NCBI GenBank assembly: GCA_002633005.1
Contig: NMRA01000054.1
Coordinates: 1,075,564 to 1,139,563 of the forward strand
Reading direction: 5' to 3'
Origin: Phoronis australis
Taxonomy: Eukaryota > Phoronida > Phoronidae
Length of the DNA: 64,000 nucleotides
Shown: positions 24,901-36,900 of the stretch, one piece after another
Layout of the letters: every line of letters starts with the position of its first letter
Numbering within the stretch: the first letter of the stretch is position 1
Made by a program: the position numbers and the translations under genes
The notes under the pieces: model-generated
Told to the model about the DNA's origin: nothing
Database searches by the model: none
What the model saw: the letters and a program-made list of their open reading frames with translations, nothing else

Positions 24901-27900
24901 GTAGAAGAATGGATCTCCGTGGAGACGTCGACCTGTATGTTAGAATCTCACCAATTTGGGATGAAAGTTCTCATTTTTCCGTAAAAGTTACAAATTATTG
25001 CCTCAACATGTCCCAAGTTCTGGACAATAGCAACCATTGGACAACATTTTGGAAAATTGCAGGCATTCACAACAAAGTTAGAAGCCATTAAAAATGAAAA
25101 AAAGGGGAAATTTGTCAATTTTTTGTCAGAACTTGGTGAGATTTTACTGTGCACTAAATTTCAAGTCAGTCTTTTTCAAGTATGCCACTCAGTGCTTCAG
25201 TGAATTGTCAGTGTGGGGTTCATTTTGTTGTCTGAATGTAATTGTAAGACTGATGGTAAAATGAAGATCCTTTTCAGAAAAAAAGTAATGGCTAATATTT
25301 ATATACCAAGCTTGTTCTCTGAACATCCAAGCCTGTCTTAACATTTTAACATAAAGGGCGGGAGACAGCCAGAAAATGGGGCAACTTTGGCCAAAAACAC
25401 ACCTCGTATGCAACGCCATCTACAGGGTTTGGTCTTAGAACGCACAGTGCCCGTTTTTTTTCTCTTGTTTTCGAGATCATACCAAGAACTACTTTGGTGT
25501 GACCGTGTTCTGATCTTGAACTCTCTCACTTATCTACATCGTGTTTTCAGGCAAGAAGATGCCACCGAAATTTTTGATGCAGCTGATAAGCTTGGCTTGA
25601 CTGGTCCTTCATATGGCTGGTTGGTGACTGAGAGGGCCCTTAATGCACCTAATATACCTGAAGGTGCCCTCTATTGTTGTGTGTGATTAATTAAACAACC
25701 ATTGTCACTCTGTCCTGGTTGAAAAATTAGACAAATATGTGCTTCTTGGTGATTAGGTTTTGACGAGTATGAAAGGAGAAAGAATCCTTAACGAAAAAGT
25801 CTCAAAATATTTTGCGTAAGCAATGATTGTTTATTGAAATTTGTTATTATATGCTGTTAATGTGTTTTGTTAATGAATTCAAGAAAACATTAATTGAAAA
25901 AATGACATGTGATTTTTTCATGTTTTCTCACTTTAAAGGATATTGTAACATGAATTTTCAGTAATGTCTGCACTATGAAAGCTAGAGTCTGTATTATTCA
26001 TGGGCATGGTTTAGTGGTAACTGCATTATGATTGGTTATTGTCTCGAGTAGCTAGGTGTTGATTGGCTAATAACTGAACCTGTAATACTCTCTTACACCA
26101 GGCATCCTGGGTGTGAAACTAATGAAAGGCCACGATGAGGAAGCGCATATCAGGGACAGTGTAAATATATTGACAACTGCAGTGTCATATCTTCACAAGA
26201 CCCAGCCAGAAATGTTCAGCCAAGATATCAATACGCTGTGCAGTAACCAGTTTGGGATGGGGAGCCTTGAGGACAGTATTGATGGTCTTGGAGAGATTAT
26301 ATACGAGTAAGGAAGGAATTCTGTGCTACAGGGCTTGGAATTTTCCGCGGAAACGCGGATTTCCGCTTTTTTCAAATGTTCTGTCCGCGTATTTTATTAT
26401 ATTTCCGCGTAAAAAATCAGATTTGTATAAAATTTCCGCGGCAAATTTCTTTCTCACCGCCGCGTTGCCGACGACTTTCACCTCGAAAAGCGGAAGTTGC
26501 TCTTTATGTTTGGAGGAACGTAAATTGTCAACATTGCCGGGGCATCTGGGATAGCGTGGTGGATTTCCTCAATGGTGGCTCGTGTGATTGTAGACCACGG
26601 TGACAAATACTACGACTCTGCAGCCAAAAATGTTTGGAGGTGGGAGTGGCGGACGAGCTAAGACAGACGCAGACGGCAAAAGGTCCACACCGACCTTTTC
26701 AAGGCTGGCTGCGCGCATGTTTCGGGCCGTAAAAATTTCCGCGTTTTTCGCCATTGGTCATTCCAAGCCCTGGTGCTAAGATATTGTACAGTTTGATGTC
26801 GTAATGACCGTTGTATTGGGGCTAGTGTGTAATGGCAACAGTTTAACAAAGAAAAGTTGTGTATAAAGCAGTTTATTGCCATTCAGGAAAGCAGTGCTTA
26901 CGATTTGCTAAATCGGCAGGTATATCCATTCAATCTACAACTGTAGAAGAAAATCACTGCTCTCTCTCTCTCAATTGTAACTGATAAAGTTGTGAGCTTT
27001 ACTGCCTGATGAGGCTTTTAGAAATGAAGCAGAACCGAAACCTTATGGATTTTTTAATGATAATACTCGTTCATCGATTTCTAATTTTTTCTTTTCCGAC
27101 TGTAAATGTTCCTTTTTTGCCCAGTGTTCAAACTTTTGTAAGGTTATTATCAATACTTTTGAACATTTTTGACTTTACAATCAGCATCGAGTTGAACTGT
27201 TCTTGGTTTTATTGCCATTAACCTATTTATGGACAGAGGGAGCTGTCACATGTGCAATTAATTCATGGATGATTCCCGCAAGGCGAAATACCTGTACACT
27301 TCGTAAACATTGTGTAGAGTGTCTCCCAGATGTACGGCGGCAACTGGGAAACTGTAGTTAGCCGATGTGTGATTTACTTCGCTGGTCAGCTGGTCAACCC
27401 TTGCCGTCCTTCGGAAATGCATTGTTGCTTCCTGTTTGACGAAATATCTGTGAATTGTATGGTTATCCTCTACTTATTTTGCATAAAAAGAATTGACAAA
27501 ATCGACCTTTTCCATTATCAATGAACGATTACCTTTTTACAAATAATTGTAACTTTAACAAATTTGTTTTGACATCTACACACTGCAAGTCATGTTTGAA
27601 ATAGACTGAAATGTTCTTTAATTTTCACTTTTATGGAGAAGTTTAAGGTAGGTGTATACACTGATCAAATCTCCAGGTTCCTAACTAAAATGAGTAAAAA
27701 GGGAGTTTTAACTAGTTAGACATGACTCTGAAAGTGACAAAAATCGAAAAAAAAAGTGTTTTTTTGTAATTCGTTTTTTTAAAAAATCGTATTTTTTAAT
27801 TTTCAAAAAATCCAATTTTACCTCGAATTTTTTTTCAAAATGCACAGGGATCATCATCAACTATTTCCTTACGCAATATTCTACTTATCCATACCAAATA

Positions 27901-30900
27901 TATGTACAAAATCATTATGATCTTGATTATATGGCATTTTTTGTGTGTGAGTTGGGGCAAGCACGCCACTTTTTGTCATTTGGTCATTTCCGTCTAATAA
28001 CTAAAAATCTGGTCCATTTATCAAAAAACCCTGGCACGCGATTTTACTTCAGTCCAAGAGGATTTCAAATTTGCAACTTTCGTTAAAATTGACCAACGTG
28101 TTGTGGAAAAATAGGCCTGAGAATCGTGTCACTATCCTGAAATCACGAGCCGAGAAAAACGGCTTTGAAGTTAAGCGGTCATCGATTGTCACTTGAGATC
28201 AAATTTCGTTCAGAATGCGTGGTCATTATGTTCCAATTTTTGTTGAAGTACTAGAAATAAAGCTGATATTTACTTCATATTTAGAAAATGTGACATACCT
28301 GTTTGTTTACAGCGTAATTTTAATCATTTTTTCGAACTTGTGATGCACGACAGACGACCAAAACAAATATGGCTGTCACGTGGGCGGAGCTTAGCGTTGA
28401 TCTATTGTCTGCTGTACTGGTGTGCCGACCACCATGTGTTGATTGTTTATACGATTCATCTGAACTCTCCACTCAGTTTGTAAAAGACTCTCTAACTATA
28501 TTACACAGACCTATTTGTTAGTATTCCAATATTATCATCAACCAATATATGTGTTATATCAAATCGCCGCGTTACTGCCTACATAACAATATTGGCGACG
28601 AGGATAAAGAACTACTTTCATAGTAATGGTTCAACATTTTTACGTGCCTGTACCGAATGGACTTTGGGATAAGAAAATATCACTTTCTGCGCAAATAGCG
28701 CCGCTTGGGTGAGATTCTCAAGTTACTAAAGTTTCTTATATTGCTTTCCTCTAAAATCGTATAATATCATGAGTTTTAATTCAGGGTTACGTTTGAATCT
28801 ATGCACTAGAAAATTTTTTGTTATGTTGAACACTGGGTCATTTCTCTAATTCTTTGGGTTACGGCCAGTGGCAAGTTAAAAAACCTCTGGGTTTGACAGC
28901 CTAGTTTCTCCACGGCACGTTCCCAGCACAGAAGCACGGTTTATCTGCGAAGACTCTACTCTGACGGCATGTAGTTGTCCATGTGTCGCGCGCGCGGCTT
29001 GTCTTCACAGCGCGTGCATGCACTCTCACCGAATCGTGCAACACCACCCACGTCGACACTCAGCGTCCTCTCGCAAGACAACTGACCTTATATTACCGAC
29101 TTCTCTTATACATGCACAATTTCTGCACGGACTCCTCAAGCTGAGTGCAGTGATGGCTTCGGTAGGGCTTGGCGTACTCAACTTAATTTTTTTGCAGATA
29201 GACAAACAGGCTCAGGCTCGGAACAGGAGCTAGTTCACCATTTCACTACTAACTTTCACATGGTCAAAAATAGAATTGTTTTATTCTTGGTCTTGCTACA
29301 ACACCAATATCAGCTGGTACATCACTCTCGATTGCCCGGTTACGCAATGCTTGTTGACAGGGTTAGATTAGAGCTAGTGTCCTTGTATATAAGCTCCGCC
29401 CCAGTTGTCAATCACTGAGCTGGTGAGCACTCAAGCCATATGACTTACTGAGGTTTGGTCAAATATAGCTAAAAAAACAACTTTGGATTTTCAGAATGAT
29501 TTTATTTTTCTTCAGTATACTGTGCATCAAGAATTAAAGATTAGGATGATATGAAAATGTAAAAAACAGTCAAAATTAATTTTTTTGTGTATCCACCTAC
29601 CTTAACAAAATAGAATTTCACTTGTTGGTCTCATGGCGAGCTAAATAAGTAAGAAATTACCATACTGTTAAATTTCACCATTTTTGGACAAAAAATTGTC
29701 ATTTTGTAATTTTTCTAGATCTTATTACATTGTTGTGAGTGCTGACAATGTTTAAAGATATTGTCTGGAATGTGGTGGCTATAGTACAGACCTTGAATTT
29801 GATAAAGATTTTAATTTGGGGCTACAATTTTTTATGAAAAAATGTGAAAGTGAAAATTTCACATGTCTACCTATTGTGTCCTGAATTTGTGAGATTTTAC
29901 CTGATGATAATAATCTGTCCTCAGCTATGAGCATGCAGGTTCAGGTAAAAAGTGATAAAAAGTCATTATCAAAAGGTCGTAAAAGGTCAATGTCAAATTT
30001 TAAGTCCTGCACTGTTTGTTTCCTAGAGCTCTTCGCAGTGTACAGCTCACAGATGGGTACTCAGGACAAAACGTTTCATTTAACTCAGTGGGCGATAGGC
30101 AGTTAGCTGAGTATCAGATAATCAACACCAGGGGGCAGCCAGGCTTGAAGGACTACGTCGTGGGAAGCTATAATGTCTTGGTAACCAGTTTTGTTCAATT
30201 TTGTTTTAAGTTTTGTTTTTGTCATCTGTCTACATGTTGATAGTCAGAATTTTGTCTTCGCTTTCCTGCTTCATTTTGGCGTGAATTTTCACAAAATGTG
30301 AAACTATTTTTTAAAGTGTCACATTCTTGTACATACGAAGATAACGAAGTTGTATAATAATGCTTGGGTTTTTACAAACTGCTTTATTCTTCAGTGATTT
30401 CCTAAGATATGCGGCAAGTCACAATTTTAGATTTTCAGTTATTTCTTATTTTTATTTCACCTAATGTAGAATTGCTTTGGTTTCATGAAATATTGTCTCT
30501 TACAAAATTGATGAATCCGCTTACTTCGCACTTTTCAAACCACACTAACGACCTCTTTTGTCATTTTTAAGTGCTTGTGTCACACAACATGTTGTCTTTA
30601 TCTGATCACAGTAAAAGTTCGTCCAGTTACAAGGCTTTCTTGTGCTATCTGGACTTAATTCAAACTATTTTACACTATATTTTTTGAAATAAACAATTAA
30701 AACAAAAACGTAAAAATTCTTGGGACTAGTCACCATATTTTCTATTATTTTTAAAGGCTTGCTCCATTGTTGCAAATACCAAATGCTCATTGATGACATC
30801 TGTATAAAACACAGCATTCTGAAAACTTAGCAAAAACTTCCTCTAAGTTGTTTTCGTTGCTAAATTTTACAGTGGATTACATTTCTCCACCAAACGGTGT

Positions 30901-33900
30901 GTCAAACGCAAGAACATTACTGTATATTCATTGTGAAAACTCGTGACTATGGATAATTTGCTGGAAGACAGTATGGGTGCACATCACCCCCGTCTCCTGT
31001 TATTGTTCATGAACTGTGCCAAGTGTTCGGTGACTACTTTAATATCAGTTGTTTCAGTCAAACTACAGAAATAAGTATCTAAGCTGCTAAGTCTTTGTTT
31101 ATCATAATATTGCTACATTTCGCAACACATTCTCCTGTTTGGGACAGTGATAAAATAATTATTTTGCTCAGGGTCAGAGCTAGTACTAAATTTTAGAAAT
31201 AGACAATAATGGGCGTCAAAAATTCAAGAATTGCAATCAATGACAACCATCACTCACCTTGATATCGAGAGTATTGGGAAAACATCAGTGGCCATTTTCA
31301 ACTATTTTATCAACTGCCAAGTATATTTTCAGACTCTTTTAAATACAAAGCGCAACGTTCGATATTTCTGAAATAAGATGAATTCAAAAATCGCCCATGT
31401 TTAAATCTTCAGAATCAAGAAAAATCAATTTGAATTTCATTGTGTCAAATTTTCGAGACTCAAACTGGAGAATTTTTACCATAGATGGTGTAGTTGACCA
31501 GAACATTTTGTGTATGATCTCAGAATCCTGGGAAGCTGTTTGTCAACAACGAAGCAGTCATTTGGCCAGGAGGTGTCAAGGATGTGCCTCAGTCTGAAAT
31601 TTTAAAGGCAGAACTTCGGGTATGTACCACACTAACATGGCTGTTAGGGATGTTAATAGATGGTGTTGACTGGACACAAGGAACAGGGTATACGCTTACA
31701 CATACCAGGGCTTGGAATTTTCCGCGGAAACGCGGATTTCCGCTTTTTTCAAATGTTCTGTCCGTGCATTTTATTATATTTCCGCTTAAAAAAAATCGGA
31801 TTTGATACAAAATTTCCGCGGCAAATTCCTTTCTTACCAGGGCATTGCCGACGACGTTCACCTCTAAAAGCAGAAGTTGCTCTTTATGTTTCGGAGGAAC
31901 GTAAATTGTCAACATTGCTGGGGCATCTGGGATAGCGTGGTGGGATTTTCAATGGCGTCTCGTGTGATTGTAAACCGCAGTGACAAATACTACGGCTCTG
32001 CAGTCAAAAATGTGTGGGGGTGGGAGTGGATGGACGAGATAAAAAGATTCAGACGCACGCTACTTATGGTAAAGTTTTTTTTTTTTAGTCCTACCGATTT
32101 TTGTCGGCAAATGGTTCACATCAACTATTTCAAGGCTGGGTAGCGCGCATGTTTTGGGCCGTAAAAGTTTCCGCGTTATTCGTCATTGGTCGTTCCAAGC
32201 CCTGACATACACGTGTGTGNGGTGCGTGCGTGTGTGTCATCAACCTTGAAAAACTGTTTGCTAGTAACTATTTTCATGGGAAAACTATATAATTGAACAT
32301 TGGTAGATGTTGCTCAGCTTACGGAACAATTATAGTTCCCAAGGCTGACTGTTATTCAACCTTGAACTTCAAGAGGTTATGAACTTGTGATGTAGACCTC
32401 TTACTGCTCTCAATTTGTTCCTTACTCAGATGAGAAGAGATTTCTGGGATTGCAAAGAGCTGACTGTTCGTTATTCCGTGCTCGGCACCGTGACGAGCCA
32501 AAGTGTAGAGCCTGGTCTTAAGCAATAACCATCTGTCAGTTCTGAAATCACGTACAGTTCGACTAAAGAACAATTAGAGACCAATTTCATAATTGCAATG
32601 GTCTAAATCATAATTTGCTTGTTATGGTAGAAGGTAGATTTATAGTCGCCATATACATTAAAAGGTGTTTCGTGAACCCTTGGATGTTTTTATCAACTTT
32701 TTATGCATTAAGTCAGGTACAGGTCACACAATTACAGTGTCCTCATGACAGTTAATACAATAACTTTTTGTTTAGTCAAGGGTCTGTTGAGGTCAATTTA
32801 TGTTGATGTATGCTGTTCTGTGAATGAGTAGATGTTTCCTGCGTCCAGGTGGTGACCATTGAAGAGACTCCGTTCTTGTTCTCACGGGGGATGGAAGCTG
32901 ATGAGCACCAGTGCAAGCGCAACTATGAACCGTGTCGCTTTAAGATTGACTCTGATGAGTGTAAAGCCAAACCACAGGAGATGTACTGTCCCAAAACACT
33001 GCCAAATGGAGGTGAGAGGTCAACTGACACTGGTTAGGGTGGAAGGTCAAAGAGCAGAGGTCGCAATATTGGTCACATCCAGTGACTCATCTAGGATTTG
33101 AAAATTGGGGGTCCAAATTCGTGAGGCTGACGAGTCATGCAAAGTGCAAATCTGAGGCGCGCAGCGCTGATGGAGGGGAAGGTGGGGGGATTCCTCCCAC
33201 CCGCTGAGGAAAAAATTGTTACTTTAAAAAACTCATTTCCTTGCATTTTATTTAGCACACTGTTTGCACGTCTTTTTCTTGTTCAAAGGACGGCACATAG
33301 GGAAAATAAACAAAAATTAAGAAGTTTGTTCCATTCAGGATGTGTGTATTGTCACTAGACTGCAAAAATCAAGATCTGTAAACCTTTTTAGTAATATAAT
33401 CTCTGTAGAGTTGCATGTTAGACAGATAATCCTAGGCATGAGTACAGGAATCAATGTATCTTGAAGCTCTCAAAAGAGAAGTGTATTACTTTAATGCAGT
33501 TGAGAAACCATTTAAAATTATGAGAAGACAATGAAGTTGCATTCGAAAGGACATGAAGAAATATATCCTAGATTACATGTCTACGTTTCATTTCATCGCA
33601 CAGTATTGCAATTCACGAGTCTACACTGAACAAGACCATATCCTCAACAAATTCACAACTCAGGCCCATCAGTGCTCAACACGGGCGAAAATCTCCGCTG
33701 GAAAACAGGAGTGACGGCATATGTGCACTCGCGCTTGTATACCCGGACTTGGCTTCGTAAAGGATCGTGACCAAAAAAAATTCAAAACTCCGTGTTTAAT
33801 TTGGCATTCGTATTTTTACGTTTCTAAACATAAATTTCAAGTCGTTTGGCTACGAGCCTCGCCAGTGGTCGCTGGGGACACCGTAGTTGTTAACGTCTTC

Positions 33901-36900
33901 TGCAGTGCATTGTAAGTGGATGCTTTGTTGAATTGAAACTTACCAGGTCGAAAGTGAATCACAGTCTTTCATAGTACGCTACACGAAATTTATTCTTAAA
34001 AAGAACTATTCTTTTCTCGCAGTTTAAGAGTCAAATCCCCGGCCAGGTTCACAGCCGAAGTAATAGGTGCTGTGCACGTGACTGGCTGACCTACTTTTTT
34101 CCATATACGGCACGCAGTGCCACACACAGAGGATAAAGTCGAATCGCCCAATAATCATGGAATTCCACAAAAAGTTGATGTATTTCGAGGCATTTACTTT
34201 CATGCTAAGTTAGTTATTGAATACGTAACCAACATTACACACCACATTTTTTCTCTTAAAGTTTGCACTGCATTCTCGTGCATCAATATACGTCATTCGG
34301 CCGTGCGGATTTTTTTATATTTTTTCATTCATTCGTTCAAGTTGCAACAGAATTATGCGAACAAATTAAGGAAGTTTGCACTAAGTTTTATCTGGTTTGC
34401 ATGTTCAACGACATTGATGGCATTTGGCAGATCAGTGCTAGAATTTTGGCGGGTATCATTTTTTTCGAAGTGTACATTCTCGGTTATTTCAAATTGGCTG
34501 CTCCATCGAATACATCGAGTGCCGTTTCAACTTCCGCGTCGGTAACTAGCATTAGGAGTACGGAAAATCCTTTGAACTTTGGGTGTGGGTTCTTCAATTT
34601 CAAAGATAAGTGTCCATGTATGGGTAGTTAGCGCTGGATGCAATATTTCTTGACACTAACCATGCGTGGGATTCCGTATGAAGTCACCTTGACGTCACAG
34701 AACAGGAAGGTATTCCCGAAAAATGGCTCCCAGTATTTGCCGATCGTCATTGTGACATTTATAGTAAAAATAGACAGCAAAAGTTTCTAATATCGAGTTA
34801 TTTCTTAATATTTAGCAAACTTAAACAATGAATTGTAGGTTTCAATAAAATTTATTAATAAGAAATGTTAAAATTCTTCGTTTAGCCTTCATTTTCACCG
34901 AGGTTGTCTTGGAACAGGCTGTCTTTTTTCCGTCATGGCCGTGCCGTCCAAAGCCGTCGTTTTTTTTTAAAGGGCCATCCCAAGGACGGCCAGGATGGCC
35001 GCTAGATGAGTACCTGGTACTCACTATCACAACAGTTTGATTTGCGAAACATGCAATCTTTTTTCAGCAGTTAATTAAGTAAAACAAATTTATTTAACTT
35101 CTGTGTAATAGGTTTTTGTGTCATTTCAACTTCAGTCAGTTATCACTTAAAGTAAAGTTGCTTTTTAAGGAGTCGTGTTGGGACAAATACTGTGACCTGT
35201 GCTGGGGGCGTAAAGGTCGTCTAATAGAGAATTTTTAGAAGAAAAGTCAAATTTTCTGTGTAGCATTCATAGAAAAGTTCATACTAGTATATTTTTTTTA
35301 AAGAAGATAGTTCTAAATGAAACTGTGTGGACTTGTAGAAACTTTTAATCACATATTTTTATAATGAGAGCACATACTTACATTTTTGAAGTGAAATACA
35401 AAACATGGCTTTCAGATGCAGTAGGTGCTGACCTTTTAGTAGTCAACAATAATGTACTGTTATTTGCATACTTTATTGAATATTTTCATGAGAAATTAAT
35501 CACATCTTATTCCTAGCATAATACTTTATTTATACATGTTCCAGCGCCACCTGTAGCCCTGAACTTAGGAAATTTAAAAACAGTTTCGTATCGATTTTGT
35601 CAAGATGGAAAAATATGAATTAATTTTTCCCTGAAATAGCTTTTTGAGACCATTTAGTAGTTTCACTGGGACGTTTGAATGTGTGAGTGAATGTTTGTTT
35701 CATCCTCACTCGTGATGTTAATTTCCATTATTTTGTTGAAATAAATCATGTTGAAATAACAAAATTATTACAAAAGCAATTAAAACAAAGTATTATTAGT
35801 TGTCTAGCCTTTGGTTTGGATGTAACAGCTACATAATATTATTCACATTGTTTTGTGTATATGATGAATTTCAGCTTACAGAGACGAGTGTACTATGAAC
35901 TCGTCAAAATTCATTGGTTCACTTTGTCATGAGTCTGCTGTTGTCATTGGCTAGTTGTGCAGTCAATGATTTTGTTGTTGATCTTCACTTTACACATTTA
36001 CATTGACTTTTTTGTAGAAACTGTCACCTATTGTTGTTATGGATATTTGGTCGACATGCTTTATAGACTCGTAGAAGATCTTCAGATCACCTTCGATTTC
36101 TATCAGGTGGCTGATGACCAGTATGGATCGTATGACTTTGTAAGTACAGTTGTACTCATATTGACAAAGAGGCTACAAAATATGTTGTTATCCATGGAAT
36201 GTGAAACTCAGATATAACACATTATTCAGCCAGTTTCCTTTTCTTCCTAATTTACTTGAAATTACCTGTCGTAGGGACAGTCATTGGCAGTGTCATGCTC
36301 TCATCATCTCCCCACTCTTGTATCCTGATATTTCATTGGACGCCTTTCTTTAGCTTGTGGTAAAGCTCCCTAGAGTGTCCTCAAATTCAAGATTTTACCC
36401 ATTCACCCTAAGTTGCTAATCTTTGCCTTTTGTAGTTGCTAATGCTTCGCCTGTAAGTTCAGGTCAGATTACGTACAAAGTTGTGAATATCCGTTTCTGT
36501 TGACACATTTAAGTGTGTGATGACACTTGATGTTTCATTGTTCTTAAGTTAGCTATTTGACCTCCAGGTGGTGCTAGTGAAGCTTTTCCTTTCACAAGAC
36601 CTTCCTTCCCCTGCAGGATTCTGTGAACTGTCTATGTATTTCCCGCGCAACTCAGAAATTGTTCATTCATTGATGGATACTGTATAAAGTAATTCTGTTG
36701 TGTCCATAAAATATTTTCGCTGAGCTTCTTTCATCATCTGTTGCTGTTTCTCCATTGTAGCACAGCCCCAACTCCACTGAGAAGGAGTGGAATGGTCTTG
36801 TACGAGACCTACTGGATGAGAAGGCAGACATGATCGTGGCGCCACTCACCATAGGCAGTCAACGACTAGAGTTCATTGATTTTACGAAACCTTTCAAATA

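Larger units (their letters stand above)
26307..30026 (+). other. GRIN1 intron 5
   Basis: A 3.7-kb intron holding the hAT-like element (26329-26772), the TTAA-flanked element (27647-29601) and a family A copy (29667-29901). 26773-27646 shows no gene. Confidence 0.8.

Noticed and set aside
34117..34631. Two overlapping plus-strand frames of 142 and 122 codons in intron 8
   Set aside because: They lie between GRIN1 exons, match no receptor sequence or known family, and have no acceptor/donor pair of the right phase.
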